Part shown: positions 1 to 7,085 of the stretch, piece by piece
Layout: each line of letters starts with the position of its first letter
Numbering within the stretch: position 1 is the first letter of the stretch
NCBI GenBank assembly: GCA_002103105.1
Contig: DAAY01000004.1
Location: 1-64,000, forward strand
From: Candidatus Gastranaerophilales bacterium HUM_1
GTDB lineage: Bacteria > Cyanobacteriota > Vampirovibrionia > Gastranaerophilales > Gastranaerophilaceae
Direction of reading: 5' to 3'
Length of the DNA: 64,000 bases
Translations under genes and position numbers: made by a program
The notes under the pieces: model-generated
What the model saw: only the letters and a program-made list of their open reading frames with translations
Told to the model about the DNA's origin: nothing
Database searches by the model: none

Positions 1-465
1 AAATACAATTCTGACAACTATGCGACTAGTACTATCAACTGCTATTCTATTGGTTCTACTACAAAAACTAAAGAAGTTTTAAATCAAACTGGTAGAGTTG
101 AAAAAGATTCTTCTGGTAGATATATTTCTATCACTATTTGTCAAACTGATGAAAATGGCAACATTAAATACGACGAAAACAACAACGAAATAGCTACTAC
201 TTACACTTTAACGACTAACACTTCTACGGACGAAGATGCTTATAACGATGCTATGAACAAATACCGTTATGAACAAAACCAATATGACCAAAAAATTCAA
301 GAAATTAACTCTAAACTAGAAATTATTCAACAACAAGATAAGAGTTTAGAATTGAATTTGAAACAACTTGATACTGAAGAAAATGCAATTTCAACTGAAA
401 TGGAAGCTGTTAAAAAAGTTATTTCTAAGAACGTTGAATCTTCTTTCAAGACTTTCAATGCGTAA
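1..465 (+). CDS. Coiled-coil protein, C-terminal part (5' end outside window)
   Basis: The frame is open from base 1, so this is the last ~154 residues of a larger protein. The first half is Thr/Asn/Ser-rich and beta-like (Y-I-S-I-T-I-C). From about residue 80 it becomes a charged heptad-like coiled coil (KYRYEQNQYDQKIQEINSKL, then L-E-I-I-Q-Q-Q and two further Leu/Glu/Lys turns) ending in S-S-F-K-T-F-N-A. I do not recognise a named family. Proteins ending this way, with a Y-x-x-x-Q-x-x-Y-D heptad coil, are to my recollection common paralogues in Gastranaerophilales genomes and may be surface or secreted proteins; that is memory, not a search. A clear intrinsic terminator follows. Confidence 0.75.
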   Translation, partial: KYNSDNYATSTINCYSIGSTTKTKEVLNQTGRVEKDSSGRYISITICQTDENGNIKYDENNNEIATTYTLTTNTSTDEDAYNDAMNKYRYEQNQYDQKIQEINSKLEIIQQQDKSLELNLKQLDTEENAISTEMEAVKKVISKNVESSFKTFNA

Positions 466-532
466 TGTCAAATACACAAAATAAATTAAAAGTTTTAATA
501 AATTTCCTTTCCCTTTTTCCTATTGATTTTCC

Positions 533-567
533 AACGACTCGTCAAACAGTCGTTTTTCTTTTTTTTA
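533..567 (+). terminator. Rho-independent terminator after the coiled-coil gene
   Basis: Arms AACGACT (533-539) and AGTCGTT (548-554) with an 8-nt loop are followed by a T-rich run to 567. It separates the first gene from nanE. Confidence 0.85.
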
Positions 568-596
568 GGGGTATTTAGGAAGTTTAATCCACCCTA

Positions 597-631
597 TTCA
601 CATGTTCCATTTTTTAAGATATAATCAATAT
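597..631 (+). promoter_or_regulatory. nanE promoter, predicted leaderless
   Basis: TTCACA (597-602), a 17-nt spacer and a perfect TATAAT (620-625). The next in-frame ATG is at 632, six nucleotides after the -10 box, and no Shine-Dalgarno precedes it. Transcription would start at or next to the A of the ATG. Confidence 0.6.
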
Positions 632-1327
632 ATGAATGATATTTTAAATAAAATTAAGGGAACAGTTGTCGTTTCAGTTCAAGCAATGCCATCAGAACCG
701 TTGTACCAAGAAGAATGTATCAACGCAATGATGAAATCTGTTGTTACAGGCGGAGCAGGAGCATTAAGAGTTGCAGGAGCAAGAGATGTAAAAAATGCGA
801 AAAAACTTTTCAATATTCCTGTCATTGGATTAACAAAACCAAATGTTATTCCACAAAATTGGAAAGAAATTGTTTACATCACACCGACAATCAAAGAAGT
901 TATTGAACTTGTTAACGCAGGGGCTGATATTATTGCAACAGACGGAACTCAAAGAAAACGCCCTAATAGAGAGAAGTTAACAGATTTAATAAAATACATT
1001 CATATAAACAAAAGACTTGCAATGGCAGATATTGCAACACTTGAAGACGGGTTAAAAGCAAAAGAAGCTGGAGCAGATATTTTATCAACAACTCTTGCTG
1101 GATACACTTTAGAATCAGCAAATTCTCCAGCGAATGAACCTGATTTTGAACTTTTAAAGCAACTTGTAGAACAAACAAATTTACCAGTTGTATTAGAAGG
1201 AAGAATTTGGGAACCAGAACAAGTTGATAAAGCCTTTGAACTTGGAGCTCATTGTGTTGTTATTGGATCTGCAATTACTAGACCACAACTTATAACTAAA
1301 AGATTCGTATTCAGAAAAACAAAATAA
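632..1327 (+). CDS. nanE: N-acetylmannosamine-6-phosphate 2-epimerase
   Basis: Converts ManNAc-6-P to GlcNAc-6-P, the step that feeds sialic-acid or ManNAc carbon into amino-sugar catabolism; a cytosolic TIM-barrel enzyme. The 231-residue protein has the family's usual length and signatures: V-V-S-V-Q-A near residue 15, G-A-L-R-V-A-G, the G-L-T-K-P strand with the likely catalytic Lys, A-D-I-A-T-L-E-D-G, S-T-T-L-A-G-Y and the phosphate-binding V-V-I-G-S-A-I-T-R-P end. An upstream ATG at 602 is possible, but it lies inside the predicted promoter and the family alignment begins at 632. The next gene is a ROK kinase 31 nt downstream, consistent with ManNAc kinase followed by epimerase. No nanA, nagA or nagB is in the window. 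Confidence 0.93.
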   Translation: MNDILNKIKGTVVVSVQAMPSEPLYQEECINAMMKSVVTGGAGALRVAGARDVKNAKKLFNIPVIGLTKPNVIPQNWKEIVYITPTIKEVIELVNAGADIIATDGTQRKRPNREKLTDLIKYIHINKRLAMADIATLEDGLKAKEAGADILSTTLAGYTLESANSPANEPDFELLKQLVEQTNLPVVLEGRIWEPEQVDKAFELGAHCVVIGSAITRPQLITKRFVFRKTK

Positions 1328-1358
1328 TTATATTTTTAGGGTAATAGAGGAGTTTGTA

Positions 1359-2237
1359 ATGAAAAAAGCACTTGCATTAGATGTTGGCGGAACAAAAATT
1401 TATAATGCAATAATCAACGAAAACGGAGAAATTATTAGTGAAATAGAAAAACACTCAACTCCGAAAACCTATGAAGAAATCAAGCAAGTATTCACAGAAA
1501 TAATCAAAAAACACGAAAAGGATGTTGACGTTATCGCTTTTTCAACTTGTGGAGCGGTAAATAACGAAAATACACAAATAATTGGTTCGACTGGCAATAT
1601 TGCAAAAGGGTATCCAAATATGCCATTTAGAGAACTTTCAACAAAGCCTGTTTTTGTTGAAAACGATGCAAATTGTGCAGCTTGGGCTGAACACGAAATT
1701 GGCTCATCTAAAAATTGTGCAAACAGTATTATGTTGACTTTAGGAACAGGTGTTGGTGGAGGTTTCATAGTAAACAATCAACTACTAAAAGGGAAAAATG
1801 GTGCAGCTGGCGAAGTTCATTTTAAAATGTATTCAGACAAAAGAAGAAAATGCACTTGTGGCTCTTGGGATTGTTTTGAAATCTATACATCTGGAACAGG
1901 GTTAAGAATTACAGCTCAAGAAATGCTGAATAACCCAGAAGTAACAACCTATGACGTTATAGATGGAGTCAATGCAGGTGATTCAAAAATGTTAGAAGTT
2001 TATCATAGATGGGAAGAGGATATAACCAACGGAATTATTGGATTAGCAAACATTTTTGACCCAGATTGTGTTGTATTATCAGGTTCTATGGCTCAGTTTG
2101 TCGAAACCGAAAAAATCGAGCAAAATGTAAATAAAGAAATCGTAACCACACCTACAAGAGTAGTTAAAGGCTCTGCGGGAAACTATTCAGGAATGATTGG
2201 GGCAGCTCTATTAGCCTTTGAAAAAGGGGTAGTTTAA
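1359..2237 (+). CDS. ROK-family sugar kinase (probable ManNAc kinase or glucokinase)
   Basis: ATP-dependent phosphorylation of a hexose or amino sugar. The 292 residues contain the ROK hallmarks in order: A-L-D-V-G-G-T-K-I at the N-terminus (phosphate loop), E-N-D-A-N-C-A-A-W-A-E-H around residue 107 with the catalytic Asp, L-G-T-G-V-G-G-G around 130, then a zinc motif C-T-C-G-x-x-x-C-F-E. The codon before the third Cys is Asp where most family members have Gly. A good Shine-Dalgarno (GAGGAG) lies 6 nt before the ATG. Its place directly behind nanE suggests N-acetylmannosamine kinase (NanK), but ROK specificity cannot be read from motifs alone, so glucokinase remains open. Its stop overlaps the next start (TAATG). 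Confidence 0.88.
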   Translation: MKKALALDVGGTKIYNAIINENGEIISEIEKHSTPKTYEEIKQVFTEIIKKHEKDVDVIAFSTCGAVNNENTQIIGSTGNIAKGYPNMPFRELSTKPVFVENDANCAAWAEHEIGSSKNCANSIMLTLGTGVGGGFIVNNQLLKGKNGAAGEVHFKMYSDKRRKCTCGSWDCFEIYTSGTGLRITAQEMLNNPEVTTYDVIDGVNAGDSKMLEVYHRWEEDITNGIIGLANIFDPDCVVLSGSMAQFVETEKIEQNVNKEIVTTPTRVVKGSAGNYSGMIGAALLAFEKGVV

Positions 2238-2464
2238 TGGGGAAATCAAAAGCTAGGATATTCAGAAAAGGTATCAATGACCAAATACCAAGAATTAGCC
2301 GTGCTGATGCTATTTCTGAAACAGTTAAGCACCTTGAAACAAAAAATATAAATGATGCCAAAAACCTCATCACAATGTTTGGACTATCAGCAGAAGAAAT
2401 TCTGGAAGCCGGTGGGAGTTACGAAGCTGTAATTGCAATAAAAAACATCCTTAATCAAGGTTAA
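2237..2464 (+). CDS. Small conserved-looking protein of unknown function
   Basis: A 75-residue, mostly helical soluble protein with a basic N-terminus (M-G-K-S-K-A-R-I-F-R-K-G). It is translationally coupled to the kinase: its ATG shares a base with the kinase stop. The next gene begins 2 nt after its stop, so it sits inside a tight operon and is almost certainly translated. I recognise no domain. No signal peptide, membrane segment or Cys cluster is present. Confidence 0.65.
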   Translation: MGKSKARIFRKGINDQIPRISRADAISETVKHLETKNINDAKNLITMFGLSAEEILEAGGSYEAVIAIKNILNQG

Positions 2465-2466
2465 TA

Positions 2467-3438
2467 ATGTTAAAAAAATTATTTCAAAAAACTATATTTT
2501 GGCTAAAAGCAGCAAGGCTTTATTCTGCACCAATAACACTGCTTAGCTGGCTTGTAATATTTGTTTTCGCTCTAAAACAGGGCGGAAATATTTTAGCAGG
2601 AATTATTTCACTCTTTGGAATAAGCCTCGTTCACCTTGCAACAAACCTTATTGATGATTATATTGATTATAAAGATTTGCAAAAAGAAAACAGATTTATA
2701 ACAGCAGGTAGAGATTGCAAATGTGCATACATCCGTTCAGGAGAAGCTACAACGAAAGATTTACACAACGTTATTTTAATCTTTCTATCCATTGCTGCAT
2801 TTTGTGGAGGAATATTATTTTTCTTATCAGGTCCAGCAGTCTTTTGGCTTGCAATTATCGCTCTTTTTATTGCTCTAAGCTATCCGCATTTATCAAGTAG
2901 GGGGTTAGGCGAAATAGCAGTAACCATTGCATATGGGCCATTGATGTTTGAAGGAGTTTTTTATGTTATGACCAAAAACTTCTCCCTAGATGCATTTATA
3001 CTATCCATGATTTGTGTAATGTTTGTAAACACCATTTTATATTCTCATATGCTTATGGACTATGACGGAGATAAAAATGCAAATAAAACAACCCTTTGCA
3101 CAAAATTTAAAAATAAAGATAACGCATTAAAATTAATATTATTTTTCTATGGATTTAGTTATATTTTATTGGGATTTTACATTTATAAAACAGGAAATTA
3201 TTTATACCTGCTAAACTATATTACAATTCCACTTGTTATCGATTTGTATAACATGCTAAAACAATATATCCAAAACCCAAAGAGTTTACCCAAAGTTCAG
3301 TTTTGGCATCAACCTCTAGAAAACTGGGATAAGGTCAAAACAACTTCTAATGCCCCATTTTACTTAAGGTTTTTCTTTGCAAGAAACATTTCAACAATTT
3401 TCATGCTTTTGACATGTGTTGCGATAATTGCTCATTAA
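2467..3438 (+). CDS. UbiA-superfamily prenyltransferase (MenA-like)
   Basis: Integral membrane enzyme that would transfer a polyprenyl chain to an aromatic or other acceptor. The 323 residues have about eight hydrophobic segments and both Asp-rich motifs of the superfamily: N-L-I-D-D-Y-I-D-Y near residue 62 (NxxxDxxxD) and D-Y-D-G-D-K-N-A-N-K-T-T near residue 200 (DxxxD). The G-L-G-E-I stretch after S-Y-P-H is typical of the 1,4-dihydroxy-2-naphthoate prenyltransferase branch. Substrate is inferred only: no other menaquinone gene is in the window, and fermenters of this type may use it differently. Last gene of the nanE unit. The stop at 3438 faces the convergent gene that ends at 3450. Confidence 0.8.
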   Translation: MLKKLFQKTIFWLKAARLYSAPITLLSWLVIFVFALKQGGNILAGIISLFGISLVHLATNLIDDYIDYKDLQKENRFITAGRDCKCAYIRSGEATTKDLHNVILIFLSIAAFCGGILFFLSGPAVFWLAIIALFIALSYPHLSSRGLGEIAVTIAYGPLMFEGVFYVMTKNFSLDAFILSMICVMFVNTILYSHMLMDYDGDKNANKTTLCTKFKNKDNALKLILFFYGFSYILLGFYIYKTGNYLYLLNYITIPLVIDLYNMLKQYIQNPKSLPKVQFWHQPLENWDKVKTTSNAPFYLRFFFARNISTIFMLLTCVAIIAH

Positions 3439-3449
3439 AAAGTTTTATT

Positions 3450-4262
3450 CTATTTTAAATTTTTATAATTTTCTTTTGTACCTTGCGACAACTCGATTTT
3501 GCCCTTTGAATCAAAGTAAAATTGACAAGCAGAATTATTTACATATATATAACAATTTTGCTCATTTATGTCGCATTCTCCCAACTTACGTATTTTAAAA
3601 TTTGACCCAATATGATTTATTATTGCATGAATTTCAGGGAAAAAGTCATTACTATTGGCAGGTACTAATACTGATGGATTTGTAATTAAAACAGTAATAA
3701 AATCCTCGTTACTAAAACCATTACCATACTTACTATAAACTTCCCTATAAGTATCCATTAGAATTTGACAATTTTGTTGCTTTAGTTCATTTTTCACAAT
3801 ATTTGCTTGTTGTTGCTTTTTGGCAGCCTTTAAAGATAAAAACCTACTTATACCTAAGTAAATAGAAAAAACAATTAAAAAAACTAATATCGCAATTTTA
3901 TTCCATTTATTATTTCTTTCAACTACCAATTCTATATCTTCATTTCTTTTAGTTGCATTTTTTAGAACCCATTTATTTGCTCTAAATCCTACAAATATAG
4001 AGAAAACAAGTAACCCAACAAGGAAAAGTTTCCAAGCGTAATAACCCCACATCATTGCAATCACAAAACTTCCTAAATTCTCACTCGGTCCAAAAATAAT
4101 TATCAAAAAGAAACCCGCAACATACAGAAAAAGAGGAATAGCGACCGCTAATAGAGCAAACATTGTAAAGTATTCTACTTGGCAATTATTCTTGAAAGAC
4201 CAAATAAATCCAAGAAAAGCAGCACCAAAATTAAATATTCCAAGTTTTTTATCTTTTTCCAT
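3450..4262 (-). CDS. Membrane protein with DUF2628-like N-terminus
   Basis: The 270-residue protein opens with a short charged tag and F-N-F-G-A-A-F-L-G-F-I-W-S-F-K, which resembles the N-A-A-F-F-x-G-x-x-W start of DUF2628 proteins. It has about four hydrophobic segments (roughly residues 32-60, 64-90 and 118-140). A soluble C-terminal domain of about 120 residues contains four Cys (C-Q-I-L, C-D-I-N, N-C-Y, A-C-Q-F). The C-terminal domain is unrecognised but looks like a small exported alpha/beta sensor. It is monocistronic between convergent and divergent neighbours. There is no Shine-Dalgarno; a TATAAT ends 6 nt before the ATG. Confidence 0.7.
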   Translation of the reverse strand: MEKDKKLGIFNFGAAFLGFIWSFKNNCQVEYFTMFALLAVAIPLFLYVAGFFLIIIFGPSENLGSFVIAMMWGYYAWKLFLVGLLVFSIFVGFRANKWVLKNATKRNEDIELVVERNNKWNKIAILVFLIVFSIYLGISRFLSLKAAKKQQQANIVKNELKQQNCQILMDTYREVYSKYGNGFSNEDFITVLITNPSVLVPANSNDFFPEIHAIINHIGSNFKIRKLGECDINEQNCYIYVNNSACQFYFDSKGKIELSQGTKENYKNLK

Positions 4263-4277
4263 GTGAAAATTATAGCA
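4263..4277 (-). promoter_or_regulatory. Leaderless-type extended -10 promoter
   Basis: On the minus strand, TGC-TATAAT occupies 4277-4269 and is followed by exactly 6 nt (TTTCAC) before the ATG at 4262. The extended TGn element is present, and no Shine-Dalgarno is possible in the space left. Confidence 0.6.
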
Positions 4278-4517
4278 TGAAATAAGAATGGCTAAAACGC
4301 AATCCGATAAATAAGCATGGTTTTGGCATGGATTTTACTTCTGAAATCACAAATATTAAGAAATATTAAATTGAATTATCATGCTACAAGTCAATAAAAT
4401 CAACTGTTTTCAAATTTATATATAATTCCTCAATACAAAAATAGCACTTTTTTATATACAAAATCCTTTATATATATGTAAGCGATTAGAAAACCACATG
4501 AGAAAAAAGGAGAATAT

Positions 4518-4706
4518 ATGGCGAGAGTATTAATTTCAATGCCTGAGGAATTTTTGAACAGAATTGACCAAGTTGCAGATGGAGAAAATCGTTCAAGAAG
4601 TGAATTAATTAGAGAGGCACTAAGGACTTACATTTACAAACAAAAAATCAAAGAATCAACAGGAGCGTTGCAAAATGCTAACTTGTTAGAGTCATTGTTG
4701 AGTTAA
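4518..4706 (+). CDS. Ribbon-helix-helix (CopG/Arc-type) DNA-binding protein
   Basis: A 62-residue regulator of the CopG class. Residues 3-9 (R-V-L-I-S-M-P) form the beta strand that reads the operator as a dimer. They are followed by the two helices E-E-F-L-N-R-I-D-Q-V-A and S-R-S-E-L-I-R-E-A-L-R-T-Y. A strong Shine-Dalgarno (AAAGGAG) lies 6 nt before the ATG. There is no toxin gene next door, so it is either a solo regulator or one that controls genes elsewhere. A tight terminator follows. Similar solo RHH proteins occur widely in cyanobacteria and their relatives. Confidence 0.85.
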   Translation: MARVLISMPEEFLNRIDQVADGENRSRSELIREALRTYIYKQKIKESTGALQNANLLESLLS

Positions 4707-4745
4707 TCTGCGGTAAGGAAAAAGGCGAAAGATTTGGGAAACTTT

Positions 4746-4784
4746 TATAGAAGCCCTTGAGGAATCAAGTGCTTCTATATTTTT
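4746..4784 (+). terminator. Rho-independent terminator after the RHH gene
   Basis: The outer stem pairs TATAGAAGC (4746-4754) with GCTTCTATA (4771-4779). An inner CTTGA/TCAAG pair follows, then T-rich sequence. Confidence 0.85.
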
Positions 4785-4796
4785 GTATATTCATTT

Positions 4797-4826
4797 TTGT
4801 AACTCTTTTTATATTTGTTATATAAT
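4797..4826 (+). promoter_or_regulatory. panD promoter
   Basis: TTGTAA (4797-4802), an 18-nt spacer and TATAAT (4821-4826). The predicted start is near 4833, leaving a ~34-nt leader that contains the AGAGG Shine-Dalgarno at 4853. Confidence 0.5.
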
Positions 4827-4866
4827 AAATCTGGATGAAATTATTAAAACCCAGAGGAAAATGGAA

Positions 4867-5223
4867 ATGCAATTAGAATTTTTATACTCAAAAATACATA
4901 GAGCAACAGTTACAGATGCAAACCTTAACTATGTTGGCTCAATTACTATTGATGAAACACTTTTAAAAGCTGCAAATATTAGAGAATGGCAAAAAGTTGA
5001 AATCCTTGATGTTAACAATGGCGAAAGATTCCAAACTTACGTAATTAAAGGAAAAGCTGATTCTGGTCAAATTTGCTTAAACGGAGCAGCCGCAAGAAAA
5101 GTTCAACCAGGAGATAAAGTTATCATCGTAACTTACGGCCAATTTGAAGAAAAAGAATTAGAAAACTTCAAACCAACAATCATTATTGTTGATGAAAACA
5201 ATAAAATTATCGAAAAGAAATAA
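4867..5223 (+). CDS. panD: Aspartate 1-decarboxylase proenzyme
   Basis: Makes beta-alanine from aspartate for pantothenate and CoA. It is translated as a proenzyme that cleaves itself at Gly-Ser to make the pyruvoyl group. That site is visible in Y-V-G-S-I-T-I-D about 22 residues in, preceded by the family signature S-K-I-H-R-A-T-V-T. The rest (I-C-L-N-G-A-A-A-R, G-D-K-V-I-I-V-T-Y) is canonical and the length, 118 residues, is normal. Start choice: the ATG at 4867 is 9 nt from AGAGG, whereas the ATG at 4861 would be only 3 nt away. A 26-residue longer frame exists upstream but overlaps the promoter. Monocistronic, between two terminators. Confidence 0.95.
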   Translation: MQLEFLYSKIHRATVTDANLNYVGSITIDETLLKAANIREWQKVEILDVNNGERFQTYVIKGKADSGQICLNGAAARKVQPGDKVIIVTYGQFEEKELENFKPTIIIVDENNKIIEKK

Positions 5224-5255
5224 ATGTAAAGATATTTTACATTCCAGATTTTATA

Positions 5256-5302
5256 AAAAAGGACCTTGAATTAGTAACAGTAAATAATTCGGTTCTTTTT
5301 TT
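5256..5302 (+). terminator. Probable terminator after panD
   Basis: The GGACC..GAATTA arm (5261-5272) pairs with TAATTC..GGTTC (5285-5295), with wobble pairs, and runs into a T-tract. Confidence 0.65.
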
Positions 5303-5409
5303 ATACAAAAAATCAAATAAACATTTAATTATTAGAAAAATAATCAATAAAAATTTTCCAAATTGTTTTACTCTAAAAACCTCTTTACATAATCTTTACA
5401 CCGAAAAAC

Positions 5410-5438
5410 TTGACCAAATCAGAAAAATTTTTTATTCT
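5410..5438 (+). promoter_or_regulatory. Putative glnA promoter
   Basis: TTGACC (5410-5415), a 17-nt spacer and TATTCT (5433-5438). Two TTTACA-like half sites lie upstream (about 5383-5400). I found no clear GTA-N8-TAC NtcA site. The leader is about 50 nt and ends in AGAGG before the ATG. Confidence 0.4.
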
Positions 5439-5494
5439 TGTAAAGTAATCTTTATTTAAATAAGAATAGATTTGAAAGACAGAAAAGAGGTATT

Positions 5495-6859
5495 ATGACA
5501 GATTTCAAACACATGAGATTAGATGGTAAACAATTTACCAAAGACGAAATTAAATCTCTTATTAAAGAATACAACATCAGATTTATCAAACTTCAATTCG
5601 TTGATATCAATGGACAAGTTAAAAATATGTCTGTTCCATCACAACAAATTGACAAAGTTTTAAATAACGAAATTATGTTAGATGGTTCTTCTATTAAAGG
5701 TTTCAGAAGTATTGAAACATCTGATATGTTCTTCCACCCAGACATCAATAGTTTTCAAATCTTGCCTTGGAGAAATAAAGAAGGTATTAACGCAGCAAGA
5801 TTGATTTGTGACATTTATAACGCTGACGGCACACCATTTGAAGGTTGTCCAAGATGTAACTTAAAAAGAGTAATGGAAACTGCTGAAAAAATGGGATTTT
5901 CAATGAACGTAGGTCCAGAAGCAGAATTTTTCTTATTCTCTAAAGATAAAGAAGGTAACGTAACAACAGACACTCAAGATAGTGCTGGATATTATGATGT
6001 TGGACCTGAAGACTTAGGCGAAGATGTTAGATCTGATATTGTTTTAACATTACAAGAAATGGGTTTTGACATTGAAGCTTCTCACCACGAAGTAGCTGAT
6101 GGTCAACACGAAATCGATTTTAGATACGCCGATATTTTGACAGCAGCTGATAACGTTACAACTTTCAGAGTTGCAGTTAAAGCAGTTGCAGCTCAACACC
6201 ACCTACACGCAACATTTATGCCAAAACCAATCTTCGGAATAAATGGTTCTGGTATGCACTGTAACATATCATTATTTAAAGATGGCAAAAACGCATTCTT
6301 TGATGAAAAAGCTGAATATCAACTTTCTGAAACTGCAAAATACGCAGTTGGGGGTATTTTGAAACACGTAAAAAGCATTACTGCAATTACTAACCCTGTT
6401 GTAAACAGCTACAAACGACTTGTTCCAGGATACGAAGCACCTGTTTACTTGGCTTGGTCTTTAGCAAACAGAAGTGCATTAGTTCGAGTTCCTGCAAAAC
6501 GTGGAATTTCAACTCGTGTAGAATTGAGATCTCCAGACCCATCTTGCAACCCATATTTGGCATTTGCTGCAATCTTAGAAGCAGCTCTAGATGGTATCAG
6601 AAACAAAATTGATCCACCAGCTCCTGTTGAAAGCAATATCTACAAATTAACAACAAAAGAACGTAAAAAACAAAGAATTGATTCTCTTCCAGGAAGCTTG
6701 TATGAAGCTCTAGAACAAATGGATAAATCACTTGTTGCAAGAGCGGCGTTGGGTGATCACATCTTCTCAGAATTTATGACTGCGAAGAAAAAAGAATGGG
6801 ATTCATTCAGAACATATGTTTCTCAATGGGAACTTGATAAATACTTAGAAAGATACTAA
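5495..6859 (+). CDS. glnA: Type I glutamine synthetase (GSI-alpha class)
   Basis: ATP-dependent assimilation of ammonium into glutamine. The 454 residues match the shorter GSI-alpha form: I-R-F-I-K-L-Q-F-V-D-I-N-G at residues 28-40, the catalytic loop I-M-L-D-G-S-S-I-K-G-F near 60, E-A-E-F-F-L-F near 142, N-G-S-G-M-H-C-N near 249, and V-P-A-K-R-G-I-S-T-R-V-E-L-R-S-P-D-P near 333. The adenylylation loop (N-L-Y-D-L-P) of the GSI-beta enzymes is not present; N-I-Y-K-L-T occupies that region. Regulation is therefore probably by feedback or small proteins rather than GlnE. It has its own promoter and terminator. Confidence 0.97.
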   Translation: MTDFKHMRLDGKQFTKDEIKSLIKEYNIRFIKLQFVDINGQVKNMSVPSQQIDKVLNNEIMLDGSSIKGFRSIETSDMFFHPDINSFQILPWRNKEGINAARLICDIYNADGTPFEGCPRCNLKRVMETAEKMGFSMNVGPEAEFFLFSKDKEGNVTTDTQDSAGYYDVGPEDLGEDVRSDIVLTLQEMGFDIEASHHEVADGQHEIDFRYADILTAADNVTTFRVAVKAVAAQHHLHATFMPKPIFGINGSGMHCNISLFKDGKNAFFDEKAEYQLSETAKYAVGGILKHVKSITAITNPVVNSYKRLVPGYEAPVYLAWSLANRSALVRVPAKRGISTRVELRSPDPSCNPYLAFAAILEAALDGIRNKIDPPAPVESNIYKLTTKERKKQRIDSLPGSLYEALEQMDKSLVARAALGDHIFSEFMTAKKKEWDSFRTYVSQWELDKYLERY

Positions 6860-6885
6860 TTTAATTTCAAATCTATAAATATTTT

Positions 6886-6912
6886 GAGCCTCAATATGAG
6901 GCTCTTTTTTTA
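6886..6912 (+). terminator. Rho-independent terminator after glnA
   Basis: GAGCCTCA / (T)GAGGCTC stem (6886-6893 with 6897-6904) with a 3-nt loop, then T7. Confidence 0.92.
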
Positions 6913-6951
6913 TCTCAAACTAAGCCACTTGGGTTAAGTAAGATAACCTAA

Positions 6952-7072
6952 TTTACAGATATTGAAAAATATGATATATTAGAACAATCGGTTAAGACTC
7001 ACACCCGAGAGAACAAAAACTCTTAAAAGTCACAAACTTTTCGATGGTAAAGTTGCTTGCCGATATGTTTTT
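6952..7072 (+). ncRNA. Candidate small RNA with its own strong promoter
   Basis: The space between the glnA terminator and the convergent aroE end has a near-consensus promoter: TTTACA (6952-6957), 17 nt, then extended TGA-TATATT (6972-6980), predicting a start at about 6986-6988. The transcript would open with AUCGG (6987-6991), which pairs with CCGAU (7060-7064). Inside are a possible ACTC/GAG hairpin and an AACTTT/AAAGTT hairpin (7035-7053). A U-run follows at 7067-7072. There is no downstream gene on this strand, so it is not an obvious riboswitch. No ORF of useful length is present. I do not recognise the family. The loop stretch contains CUCACAC, which is also part of the conserved core of cyanobacterial Yfr1, but the surrounding architecture does not match well. 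Confidence 0.4.
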
Positions 7073-7085
7073 GGGAATGTTATGC

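Noticed and set aside
5225..5241. TGTAAA-GATAT-TTTACA dyad after panD as an NtcA site for glnA.
   Set aside because: The NtcA core needs GTA-N8-TAC; here the spacing is 9, the position is ~170 bp from the likely glnA promoter, and it lies before the panD terminator.
6985..7072. Known riboswitch (glutamine, preQ1, fluoride or similar) between glnA and aroE.
   Set aside because: No consensus motif matches and there is no downstream gene on the same strand.
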